The notes beneath the pieces were generated by a model. That model was not told the DNA's origin, made no database searches, and saw nothing but the letters and a program-made list of their open reading frames with translations. Of a DNA stretch of 64,000 bases, positions 28,003-38,004 are shown piece by piece. Origin of the DNA: Paenilisteria portnoyi (GTDB lineage Bacteria; Bacillota; Bacilli; Lactobacillales; Listeriaceae); contig NZ_JAASTT010000004.1 in the NCBI RefSeq assembly GCF_014322795.1, positions 1 to 64,000 of the forward strand, read 5' to 3'. The translations under genes were made by a program, and so were the position numbers. Positions within the stretch are counted from its first letter, which is position 1. Each line of letters opens with the position of its first letter.

Positions 28003-29445
28003 TTATTGTTTGTTAATTTTTCTAAGTGCAGCTCCAACTTCTAGCGTCTTCACTCGGGTTAAGGGATAAGCGAATAATAAGACAATTGCTGAAACGAACA
28101 GACAGACTGCTGGTAGTAAATTGGCGAGCGCATAAATTCTATTCTCCACAACTAGCGTTTGGATTGCGCCACCTGTTGTCGAAGATTGGTAGCCAATGAG
28201 GGTCAGCATAATTCCTCCGATTAAACCGGCACACGCCTGACCAAATTTTCGAGCAAAAGAGTTCACGCCGTATACCGTTCCATCTTCACGCAAGCCTGTA
28301 ATGTATTGATGGTAATCGATGACGTCTGTAATAAACGCCCAAACCATTAAGTTGAACAGGCCAGTTCCAAGCGTGGCAACGAAAAGTAATACGAGATATA
28401 CCCAAGGATTTTCAATATGCATAAAGTACATGGCGAGGTATAGCACCGAAGAAACTAGCAATGCGAATACACTCGCTTCTTTCTTACCAAACCGCTTCGT
28501 TAAACGTGTAGCAAAAGGTGCTAAGACAATAACTGTTCCATACGTGAATAACAGAGCAAATGACATGGCTTGTTTATTATGGAAATAGTCATTAAATAGA
28601 TAAGTCGTATTCGTTCCTGCAAGAATCTGGTTAATAACGATAAAAATGTCGACAATAACTAAAACGACAAGCGCACGATTTGCTAGTAGCCCTTTTATCA
28701 GCACTTTTGCTTTTACAGGTTCGTGTTTTTCAACTTGAACTCGCTCTGTTGTCAGACGATACGATATATTATAGCCAACAAACGCGATTCCTGCACAAAT
28801 AATCGCGATGATAAAAAAGCGCATTCCAGAAACCACTTGCTGACCGTTTGCTAACGTCACATACATAAAAATAGGAATCAAGAAACCCGTTGTTCCGCCA
28901 CCAATAGCTGAGCCGATACTGCGGAATGTCGAGAGTGATACCCGATCATCTGGATTCGAACTAATCGCCGATGCCATCGATCCGTATGGAATATTAATTG
29001 CCGACAAAAGAATGCCAAAAAGAATGTAGGTGGCAAACACATAGCCCAATTTTAGTCCCATCGGAAAGTAGTTTACAAAGGGCAAAAATAGCACAATCGT
29101 AATTAAACAAAATGGATATTTCATTCTGCGTATCCACGGTCGAAATCTGCCTTCTTTCGTTAATTTACTGATATCGCATAGGCGGCCAATCGTCACATCT
29201 GCAAATGCATCAAGAATCCGAGCTCCAAAAAACAGCATACCAACGACTGCACCGGCAATTCCCAACACGTTTGTATAGTAAATCAGTAAAAAACTATTGA
29301 CTAATCCTAAAATAAAAGTGTTAGCCAAATCGCCAAACATATAACCAACTCTATCTCTTACTCCAAAAGGCAATTTCTTGCTAGATTCTTCATACGCCTT
29401 ACCTGCTAATTCTATTTTTGATTCTAAATTTGATTCTTCCATCAT
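28003..29445 (-). CDS. GPH family sugar:cation symporter
   Basis: Twelve-helix transporter of the glycoside-pentoside-hexuronide family, 480 aa. The cytosolic loop DVTIGRLCDISKLTKEGRFR matches the GPH (MelB-type) signature with its aspartates. In this operon the likely cargo is an unsaturated or short uronide oligosaccharide. AGGAG lies six bases before the chosen ATG; the in-frame ATG two codons upstream overlaps it. Confidence 0.85.
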   Translation of the reverse strand: MMEESNLESKIELAGKAYEESSKKLPFGVRDRVGYMFGDLANTFILGLVNSFLLIYYTNVLGIAGAVVGMLFFGARILDAFADVTIGRLCDISKLTKEGRFRPWIRRMKYPFCLITIVLFLPFVNYFPMGLKLGYVFATYILFGILLSAINIPYGSMASAISSNPDDRVSLSTFRSIGSAIGGGTTGFLIPIFMYVTLANGQQVVSGMRFFIIAIICAGIAFVGYNISYRLTTERVQVEKHEPVKAKVLIKGLLANRALVVLVIVDIFIVINQILAGTNTTYLFNDYFHNKQAMSFALLFTYGTVIVLAPFATRLTKRFGKKEASVFALLVSSVLYLAMYFMHIENPWVYLVLLFVATLGTGLFNLMVWAFITDVIDYHQYITGLREDGTVYGVNSFARKFGQACAGLIGGIMLTLIGYQSSTTGGAIQTLVVENRIYALANLLPAVCLFVSAIVLLFAYPLTRVKTLEVGAALRKINKQ

Positions 29446-29612
29446 TTTCATCTCCTGATCGATACGAATTTTTCTTGATAGATTAATTGTCGAACTCAAA
29501 TTTTTGATAGAAAGATTTATCTTATCCTCATCGATGTAAGGGCTTACTTTTTACAAATCTATTATTGTATAGTAAAATTCTCTACGTATGCTTTAAAATA
29601 GGGTGTACGTGG

Positions 29613-29706
29613 AATGCTGAATAGACGATACGTTCATGTACACAGCGATTTTCGAGGGGCAATCTCGAATGATTCTCGCTATGTGCATGAATCGTCGCTC
29701 AGCATT
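29613..29706. repeat. Long imperfect dyad downstream of kduD
   Basis: AATGCTGA (29613-29620) pairs with TCAGCATT (29699-29706). Inside, GACGAT and TCATGTACACAGCGA match the opposite arm at 19 of 21 positions once a 4-base insertion is skipped, and TTCGAG faces CTCGAA at the centre. The T-run is on the plus strand, although the genes on both sides are on the minus strand. Confidence 0.75.
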
Positions 29707-29712
29707 TTTTAT

Positions 29713-30522
29713 TTAATTCGGTTGCTTGCCGATATAAGCTAAAATACCGCCGTCTACGTAAAGTATGTGTCCATTTATAAAATTAGACGCGTCAGATGCT
29801 AGGAAAACGGACGGTCCTGCGAGATCGATGGCTTCCCCCCACCTCGCTGCCGGTGTTTTGGCAATGATGAACTGGTCAAATGGGTGCCTCGAACCATCTG
29901 CTTGTGTTTCTCTTAGCGGTGCGGTTTGCGGAGTCGCGATATAGCCAGGGCCAAGACCGTTACATTGGATATTGTGCTCCCCGTACTCTGAGGCAATATT
30001 TTTAGTTAGCATTTTCAGTCCGCCTTTTGCAGCGGCGTAAGCACTTACTGTTTCACGGCCTAATTCGCTCATCATCGAACAAATATTAATAATTTTTCCG
30101 CCGCCTTTTTGGATCATCGCTGGAATGACTGCCTTTGCCATAATGAATGGTGCATTTAAATCGATATCAATCACTTCGCGGAACGCATCTACCGACATTT
30201 CTGTCATCGGCACGCGCTTGATAATTCCAGCATTGTTTACCAAAATATCAATGACGCCAACCTCTTTCTCGATTTGCTTCACCATGCGCTGTACAGCTTC
30301 TTCATCCGTCACATCGCAAACGTAGCCTACCGCATCAATTCCAGCTTTTTTGTAACCCTCTAAACCAGCCTCTACACTATCCTGATTCAGGCTATTAAAA
30401 ACAATCTTTGCTCCCGCCGCAGCGAGCCCACTTGCAATCGCAAAACCAATACCATAAATCGCCCCAGTTACCAGCGCAACTTTTCCATCTAAGCGAAATT
30501 GTTCCATCTCAAAATTCATCAT
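29713..30522 (-). CDS. kduD: 2-keto-3-deoxygluconate oxidoreductase (KduD-type SDR)
   Basis: Short-chain dehydrogenase of 269 aa. TGAIYGIG is the nucleotide loop, NNAGII the structural motif, and SMMSELG with YAAAKGG supply the catalytic Ser, Tyr and Lys. In pectin degradation KduD reduces 2,5-diketo-3-deoxygluconate to KDG. The close gluconate 5-dehydrogenases look alike; the kduI-kdgK-kdgA neighbours decide. AGGAGGAG lies just before the ATG. Confidence 0.88.
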   Translation of the reverse strand: MMNFEMEQFRLDGKVALVTGAIYGIGFAIASGLAAAGAKIVFNSLNQDSVEAGLEGYKKAGIDAVGYVCDVTDEEAVQRMVKQIEKEVGVIDILVNNAGIIKRVPMTEMSVDAFREVIDIDLNAPFIMAKAVIPAMIQKGGGKIINICSMMSELGRETVSAYAAAKGGLKMLTKNIASEYGEHNIQCNGLGPGYIATPQTAPLRETQADGSRHPFDQFIIAKTPAARWGEAIDLAGPSVFLASDASNFINGHILYVDGGILAYIGKQPN

Positions 30523-30541
30523 TTGACTCCTCCTATCTCGC

Positions 30542-31381
30542 TCATTTCAATTGATCCATGGAGACCATATCCATATCCGTATATGTAATATTCTCGCCGC
30601 ACATAGACCAAATAAACGTGTAGTTACTCGTTCCTACACCAGAATGAATCGACCAACTTGGTGAAATAATTGCTTGCTCATTACTAACCACTAGATGCTT
30701 GGTCTCGTCTGGCGTTCCCATCATGTGAAATGCACGAGTATCCGCTTCCATATCAAAATATACATACGCTTCCATACGTCGTTCATGCGTATGACAAGGC
30801 ATCGTATTCCAAGCACTTCCAGGCGCTAGCACCGTATATCCCATCTGCAATTGGCAACTTTCGCATACGTTCGGGTGCACATACTGATAAATTTTCCTTT
30901 TGTTCAATGTCAGCGAATCTCCTGTTTCCATCGGCTTAATGCTGTCAATCGCAATCTTCACGTTCGGATATTTATGATGGGCAGGTACACAACTGATATA
31001 AAATTTAGCCGGGTTCGCTTGATCCACGCTTGAAAAAACGACGTGTCGAGTCTCCTTCCCAATATAATAACCATCCTGATTCTCCATACTTTCTTTTTCA
31101 CCATCAATTTCAATAAATCCAGGCCCACCAATGTTAATAACACCTAATTCGCGGCGCTCAAGAAAATAATCCACGCCAAGCTCTTTATCTAGTTTAATCT
31201 CGAGCGGCGTCTCAGCTGGCGTCACTCCACCAAAAATCATGCGATCATTATGTGTGTAGATCAAATGAATATTCCCCGGTTCAAACACCTGCTCCATTAA
31301 AAATTCTTTCCGTAACTGCTCTGTCGAATAGTGCCGAATATCCTCCGGGCTGTGCGTATAACGATTCTCCATTTTTTGCAT
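30542..31381 (-). CDS. kduI: 5-keto-4-deoxyuronate isomerase
   Basis: Cupin-type zinc enzyme of 279 aa converting 5-keto-4-deoxyuronate to 2,5-diketo-3-deoxygluconate. MPCHTHERRMEAYVYFD contains the metal-binding HxHxxxxE pattern, and SPSWSIHSGVGTSNYTFIW the later histidine. The chosen ATG has AGGAG nine bases upstream; a TTG three codons earlier touches that site. It is 12 bp after kdgK. Confidence 0.93.
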   Translation of the reverse strand: MQKMENRYTHSPEDIRHYSTEQLRKEFLMEQVFEPGNIHLIYTHNDRMIFGGVTPAETPLEIKLDKELGVDYFLERRELGVINIGGPGFIEIDGEKESMENQDGYYIGKETRHVVFSSVDQANPAKFYISCVPAHHKYPNVKIAIDSIKPMETGDSLTLNKRKIYQYVHPNVCESCQLQMGYTVLAPGSAWNTMPCHTHERRMEAYVYFDMEADTRAFHMMGTPDETKHLVVSNEQAIISPSWSIHSGVGTSNYTFIWSMCGENITYTDMDMVSMDQLK

Positions 31382-31393
31382 AAAATCCAACTC

Positions 31394-32398
31394 CTATCTC
31401 ATTATTTTTCCAGACTCCGCTGTCATAAATTCATGTACCTCTTGTTCACTAAACTGATTACAATCACCATAAATTGTATGCTTCAAAACTGCCGCCGCTG
31501 TTGCAAAATCAATAATCTCTTGTGGCGTTTTCTGCTCTATAATGCCATGTAACACGCCCCCTGAGAATGCATCACCTCCACCAATACGATCCACAATCGA
31601 TCTTATTTCATATTTTTTTGACTCGTAATATTGCCCATTTTGCCAGTAAGCACCCGTTATTTTATTAAAGCTCGCAGATAGGACTTCCCGTTTTGTCGCA
31701 TATAAGACTTGAATATTCGGATATCGTTTTTGTATTTCGGAATAATAGTGAGCAAGCTCCTCCTCACCTCCTTGATATGGCGGAATTCCCAACAAATAAA
31801 GCGCATCCAATTTACCCAAAGAACAATAATCAACTAATGGTAAAATCTCTGTCAACATCTCACTTGCCTCTTCTTGCGTCCACAGCTTCGCGCGATAGTT
31901 AACATCAAAACTGATTTTACATCCTGCCTTTTTGGCTTGTTGCAAAAGCTCGCAAGTTAAGTTCCGCCAATTAGAAGACAAAGCTGGCGTAATTCCAGAA
32001 ATATGAAAAAGCTCGATGTCTTTAAAAAGCTGGGCACTATCCCACTCATTTTCAATTATCCTAGCAAATGAGGAATACGCGCGATCATATATGACTTTTG
32101 CGCCTCTTTCCCCAACGCCGCCCTCTACGTAATACGTTCCTAATCGCTCTCCTCCACGCAAAAGCGCATCTGTTTTCACCTTGAAATGTTGCAAATGGTT
32201 TTTAAATCCGTCACCTAAACTATTGTTGGGGACTTTACTTGCAAAAAAAGTATCATGTCCATAGTTAGCTAGCGATATCGCCACATTCGCCTCGCCGCCG
32301 CCATAGTGAAGCGAAACAGTTTCTGTATTGGATAAACGTGTACCTGTCGTTGTTGAAAAGCGAAGCATCCCCTCGCCCAACGTTAGAACTTTTCCCAT
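31394..32398 (-). CDS. kdgK: 2-keto-3-deoxygluconate kinase
   Basis: PfkB/ribokinase-family sugar kinase of 334 aa, phosphorylating KDG to KDPG. The second PfkB signature is IVDRIGGGDAFSGGVLHG with the catalytic Asp near residue 262; YGGGEANVAISLANYG is the N-terminal sugar-binding signature. It starts 2 bp after kdgA. Confidence 0.92.
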   Translation of the reverse strand: MGKVLTLGEGMLRFSTTTGTRLSNTETVSLHYGGGEANVAISLANYGHDTFFASKVPNNSLGDGFKNHLQHFKVKTDALLRGGERLGTYYVEGGVGERGAKVIYDRAYSSFARIIENEWDSAQLFKDIELFHISGITPALSSNWRNLTCELLQQAKKAGCKISFDVNYRAKLWTQEEASEMLTEILPLVDYCSLGKLDALYLLGIPPYQGGEEELAHYYSEIQKRYPNIQVLYATKREVLSASFNKITGAYWQNGQYYESKKYEIRSIVDRIGGGDAFSGGVLHGIIEQKTPQEIIDFATAAAVLKHTIYGDCNQFSEQEVHEFMTAESGKIMR

Positions 32399-32400
32399 AA

Positions 32401-33048
32401 CTATTCTCCTTTAATTTGCTGATACTTTGCCATGTAAATCGACGCCATTTTCGTAACTTCGGCAAAATTATTTGTTTTGGCTGAGGCTAATAGATTGCCG
32501 CCTACACCAACCGCAACAGCACCTGCTTCAAACCAATCCGCCATATTTTCTACATCAACCCCACCTGTTGGCATCATATTTAAATGCGGAATTGGTGCTT
32601 TGAAGGCTTTGATAATAGCTGGGCCGTAAAGGTTTCCTGGGAATAGCTTGATAATATCCACGCCAGCCTTTAAAGCAATTCTAGCCTCACTAATGGTCAT
32701 ACACCCTGGTAAATATGGAATTTGATATAAATTACAAACTTCAGCCGTGTCCAAATCAAATGTCGGACTAACAATGAACTGGGCACCTGCCAAAATAGCA
32801 AGCCGCGCTGTGAACGCTTCCAAAACAGTCCCGGCACCAATGATTATTTCTGGATTATCCTGATACTTATTTCTCAGTTCTCGGATAGCTTGATCCGCAT
32901 CTGGAACGGTAAATGTTAACTCGATTCCTTTCATTCCTCCTGCAATGACAGCCTCACTCGCTTTTATTGCACCCACTTTCGTATCGTGTCTTATAACTGC
33001 GATAACCCCTGCCAATTGCAATGATTTTAAAAAATGTAGCTTTTGCAT
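32401..33048 (-). CDS. kdgA: 2-dehydro-3-deoxyphosphogluconate (KDPG) aldolase
   Basis: Class I aldolase of 215 aa splitting KDPG to pyruvate and glyceraldehyde 3-phosphate. GIELTFTVPDA holds the active-site glutamate and DIIKLFPG the Schiff-base lysine. It is the first gene of the kdgA-kdgK-kduI-kduD operon, with GGAGGG before the ATG. Confidence 0.93.
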   Translation of the reverse strand: MQKLHFLKSLQLAGVIAVIRHDTKVGAIKASEAVIAGGMKGIELTFTVPDADQAIRELRNKYQDNPEIIIGAGTVLEAFTARLAILAGAQFIVSPTFDLDTAEVCNLYQIPYLPGCMTISEARIALKAGVDIIKLFPGNLYGPAIIKAFKAPIPHLNMMPTGGVDVENMADWFEAGAVAVGVGGNLLASAKTNNFAEVTKMASIYMAKYQQIKGE

Positions 33049-33061
33049 GCCAATCCCTCCG

Positions 33062-33137
33062 ATTTCCTATATAGAAACTATCATTTCCTATACGTAAAAT
33101 ATGTGTTTATTATATACAGATTTAAATGAAAAAGCAA
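33062..33137 (-). promoter_or_regulatory. Promoter and tandem operators of the kdg/kdu operon
   Basis: Minus strand: TTGCTT (33132-33137), 17-bp spacer, TATAAT (33109-33114). Between promoter and kdgA lie two copies of a site, ATTTCCTATATAGAAAC (33062-33078) and ATTTCCTATACGTAAAA (33083-33099), exactly 21 bp apart, so on the same face of the helix. They are probable sites for the adjacent IclR protein acting as a roadblock. Confidence 0.6.
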
Positions 33138-33212
33138 GCCCTTCTGTTGAAGAACTTGGACAGATTATTATTTATACGGGCTATCGAATTAACTGCTGAC
33201 CACATTATATAC

Positions 33213-33246
33213 AAAAAAAACACCCCATTTTATTTTTTTGGGGAGC
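33213..33246 (-). terminator. Terminator of the IclR gene
   Basis: Minus strand CTCCCCA pairs with TGGGGTG (one mismatch) over an A/T loop and is followed by eight T, just past the regulator stop codon. Confidence 0.7.
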
Positions 33247-33257
33247 TTCTTAAAAAT

Positions 33258-34010
33258 CTATAAAACAGCTTCAATTTCTTGTTTTGCACGTATAATTGCT
33301 GTTGTAATTTCTTTTTTATAGGAATCTGTGATGCGATATTTGGGAACACTAATACTAAATGCCCCAATAATTTCTTGCTCTTTTATCAATGCTACACCTA
33401 CACAGATGATGTCGTTCTCTACCTCCTCATTATCATAGGCGATGTTTGTTTCACGTACCTCTTCAATTTCCTTCTCTATTTCAGCTGTATCCGTGAGTGT
33501 ATGTATTGTATATTTCATCAAATCCGTTGTCCTCAAATATTTCTGATACGCTTCTATACTAAATTTGGCCAATACTGCCTTGCCCATCGCTGAACAATAA
33601 AGAGGTCTTGTAATCCCAATCTTAGATGACATTCGGATCACCTGATTTTTAGGATCTAATTTGTTAATATACAAAATCTCGTTCATATTTAAAACACCTA
33701 GATGTATCGTTTCATCAATTTGATTTTGTAATTTTTCCAGATAGGGAAGCGTTGTTGCCACTAATTCCGCTTGTTTACTATCTTGGTTCGAATACTTCAT
33801 AAATTTAGCACCAATCCGATAATTTTTTCTATCATCACGGCTAACATAGGACACAAGTAAAAGCGTATCTAAAATTTTCAGTACGGTTGAATTCGTCATT
33901 TTCAGCCCATCCGATATTTCTTTCAAAGAACTGTTTGGATGTTCGAATAAAAAATCTAGAATATCAACGGCTTTCAGCAGAACCGATCCATATGGTTTTT
34001 GATTCGTCAT
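33258..34010 (-). CDS. IclR family repressor (KdgR-like)
   Basis: A 250-aa regulator with an N-terminal winged helix (VDILDFLFEHPNSSLKEISD, LKMTNSTVLKILDTLL) and a C-terminal IclR effector domain (RPLYCSAMGKAVLAKF). It stands directly upstream of kdgA in the same direction with its own terminator. By analogy with KdgR it should release the operon when KDG or a related ketodeoxyuronate accumulates. Confidence 0.88.
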   Translation of the reverse strand: MTNQKPYGSVLLKAVDILDFLFEHPNSSLKEISDGLKMTNSTVLKILDTLLLVSYVSRDDRKNYRIGAKFMKYSNQDSKQAELVATTLPYLEKLQNQIDETIHLGVLNMNEILYINKLDPKNQVIRMSSKIGITRPLYCSAMGKAVLAKFSIEAYQKYLRTTDLMKYTIHTLTDTAEIEKEIEEVRETNIAYDNEEVENDIICVGVALIKEQEIIGAFSISVPKYRITDSYKKEITTAIIRAKQEIEAVL

Positions 34011-34063
34011 TGTTCCCCCTCATTCCTTCCTTTTAAAATTATATTTACATCTGTGAGCATCTC

Positions 34064-34159
34064 TTATTTCACACGACGCTTTTTACTTGTCAAAATCAAT
34101 TTGGCTACTAGTGCAGCTACAGCTAACTTCCCTACATTATTCCAACTTTTCTTTTTCAC
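34064..34159 (-). CDS. Very small basic peptide
   Basis: A 31-aa frame starting GTG eight bases after GAGGGGG. It reads MKKKSWNNVGKL, then a short hydrophobic helix (AVAALVAKLIL) and a basic end TSKKRRVK. Membrane association or a toxin-like role is possible, but no family is recognised and no promoter is clear. Confidence 0.4.
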   Translation of the reverse strand: MKKKSWNNVGKLAVAALVAKLILTSKKRRVK

Positions 34160-34251
34160 GATAACCGCCCCCTCTATACTAGTGTAAGTTTTTTTCAAGC
34201 ATTGCACAAATGAAGCCACTTATTTTTTGTGTTTTATTTGTCGAATGCCAT

Positions 34252-34279
34252 AAAAAAAGCCTGAACACATAGCTCAGGC
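34252..34279 (-). terminator. Terminator of the 68-aa membrane protein gene
   Basis: Minus strand GCCTGA pairs with TCAGGC over 9 nt and is followed by seven T. Confidence 0.75.
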
Positions 34280-34329
34280 AAAATTTAAAACCTAGGGAGT
34301 TTTAAATGAGTATATAGTTTAAAGCAATT

Positions 34330-34536
34330 TTACCATTCGTAGCGATCGTTCTTGCTTGCGTTACGACGGTGACAGTTACGCGGGTTGCCCCAAATGCGAT
34401 ATAGCAGATACACAACAAGCGCTAAGCCTAGAAGTGGGAATAGGAAGTGCATCGTGATACCAATAACTTTGAATAGGATATTAAGCCCAATAATAGCTAG
34501 AATAACAGTGAATAAGTATTTGAAAAAATTGTTCAT
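34330..34536 (-). CDS. Small membrane protein
   Basis: A 68-aa protein with two hydrophobic helices (FFKYLFTVILAIIGLN and LLGLALVVYLLYRIW) and a polar, basic tail. GGAGGTTATTAAA before the ATG fixes the start, five codons below the longest frame. Monocistronic with its own terminator. No function known. Confidence 0.7.
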   Translation of the reverse strand: MNNFFKYLFTVILAIIGLNILFKVIGITMHFLFPLLGLALVVYLLYRIWGNPRNCHRRNASKNDRYEW

Positions 34537-34618
34537 TTTAATAACCTCCAAATTTTATTATATCAACTTTTAACGTTAGCATGATTAAAATCTATGTGAA
34601 ATCGCTTAAGTGCCACGA

Positions 34619-34777
34619 TTAGTTTTTAACGTCTAGAATTTGAGCTGTTGATGGCTCGGCTGGAATGATGGTATGTAGTTTTACCGTTTTCGCTGGTACG
34701 ATAATTGGCTGTGTCTGTGTTCCAACTAGCAACATAATCATTAATGCTGACATTAGACCGAAAATCCCATTTTTCAC
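34619..34777 (-). CDS. Small exported or membrane-anchored peptide
   Basis: A 52-aa frame with GTG start: a hydrophobic N-terminal segment (GIFGLMSALMIMLLVG) followed by a Thr/Pro/Ala-rich tail (QTQPIIVPAKTVKLH). AAAGGG lies 10 nt upstream and TATAAT at 34812-34817 offers a -10. The pattern suits a signal peptide or an anchored surface peptide. Unrecognised. Confidence 0.5.
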   Translation of the reverse strand: MKNGIFGLMSALMIMLLVGTQTQPIIVPAKTVKLHTIIPAEPSTAQILDVKN

Positions 34778-34880
34778 GTCGTTCACGCCCTTTTGTTTGG
34801 TTGATAGGTTTATTATAGCTGGATTTATTTTTTAAAACGATAGGCTCTGGGCTGAAAATTCGTACGCCCCAAGTCGGATT

Positions 34881-35030
34881 TGTTGGGAGCCTTTGAAATG
34901 AAATGAATTAGGCTCCCAATATGCATGCGAACGAAGTGAGCAGGTAATCCTTCGTGAGCCTTTGAAATGAAATGAATTAGGCTCCCAATATGCATGCGAA
35001 CGAAGTGAGCAGGTAATCCTTCGTGAGCCT
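34881..35030 (-). repeat. Dispersed hairpin repeat copy D, tandemly duplicated 69-bp unit
   Basis: Two tandem identical 69-bp units (34887-34955 and 34956-35024). On the minus strand each holds GGATTACCTGCTCACTTCG, GCATGCATATTGGGA and a hairpin AGGCTC/GAGCCT; in the outer copy the stem is ten bp (TTGGGAGCCT/AGGCTCCCAA). This is the same family as the copies near 1.7, 1.8 and 3.1 kb. The unit length is a multiple of three, so a 127-codon frame runs across it; I do not regard that as a gene. Confidence 0.85.
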
Positions 35031-35174
35031 TCGAGGACGCCACTCCAAACATAAAACCAACCTCCCAAACCCAACTCCTTTCATCGCACCCATAGTCCAA
35101 ACCATCTTCCCCTTGGAACCCCACCCCATTTAATGCTATGATAAAGAACATATCAAACACTTGGAGGGAACAAA

Positions 35175-35840
35175 ATGCTAGAACAAAATCAACCGCGGAT
35201 TTGGACAATTATTTGGGTTTTCGGTGTTTATTTATTACTATCGCTTATATTCCAGATTGCGAGCATTGTTTGGGATGTGTTTGCTGGGAATGACGCTTTG
35301 GATATGGTCGTCACGTGGCACAGTGAACTGCTCAGTTTAGCCGCGATGCTCATTGCATTAATATTTGCGAGATGGCAACGCATTCGTTTTTTCAGTCGTG
35401 CTCGAATTAGTTGGAAAGGATTTCTGTTCGCAGCTGTTGTGATGCTTGCCGCGATTGGTATTAGTTCCCTTGTGGATTATCTCGGTCAGAATTTCTCTTC
35501 CTATACGAATACGCAAAACGAGATTCTATTGGAGGATGTTTATTCGCACGCTTCTTGGTTGCTTAGTTTTATGTCAATTGTTATTATTGCGCCATTTGTG
35601 GAGGAAATTATTTTCCGCGGATTTCTGATGCAGCAACTTTTCCGAAATCGGCTATGGCTGGGTTGGATTGTTAGTAGCTTGCTTTTCTGCGCGGCGCATG
35701 TCCCGACAGATTTCGTTAGTTTTCTGCTTTATTTGATTCCAGGCATTGCGCTTGGTGGGATTTTATACAAAACAAAACGGCTTGAGCTAACGATTTTTGC
35801 TCATTTTTTGAATAATTTTATTGCGTTTATTTGGACGTGA
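35175..35840 (+). CDS. CPBP family intramembrane protease
   Basis: Type II CAAX protease/bacteriocin-processing family membrane protein, 221 aa, about seven helices. Motif 1 is VEEIIFRGFL (EExxxR), motif 2 FCAAHVP and motif 3 HFLNNFIAF, which together form the metal or catalytic site. TTGGAGGG precedes the ATG. Roles of relatives include bacteriocin self-immunity; nothing nearby shows which applies. Confidence 0.88.
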   Translation: MLEQNQPRIWTIIWVFGVYLLLSLIFQIASIVWDVFAGNDALDMVVTWHSELLSLAAMLIALIFARWQRIRFFSRARISWKGFLFAAVVMLAAIGISSLVDYLGQNFSSYTNTQNEILLEDVYSHASWLLSFMSIVIIAPFVEEIIFRGFLMQQLFRNRLWLGWIVSSLLFCAAHVPTDFVSFLLYLIPGIALGGILYKTKRLELTIFAHFLNNFIAFIWT

Positions 35841-35875
35841 AAAAGCAGCGATTCTGGACTCGAATCGCTGCTTTT
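35840..35875. terminator. Bidirectional terminator
   Basis: AAAAGCAGCGATT pairs perfectly with AATCGCTGCTTTT over 9 nt. It serves the CPBP gene and the converging PTS gene. Confidence 0.9.
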
Positions 35876-35882
35876 CTCTATA

Positions 35883-37953
<2,071 letters not shown>

Positions 37954-38004
37954 GTAGTTTTTTAAAATTTTTATTTTTTATTTATCGCTTCAAAATTTGT
38001 GCGT

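Noticed and set aside
34825..35208. 127-codon frame with a perfect 23-residue repeat
   Set aside because: The repeat is a 69-bp non-coding tandem duplication with hairpins; the frame also runs into the CPBP gene start on the other strand.
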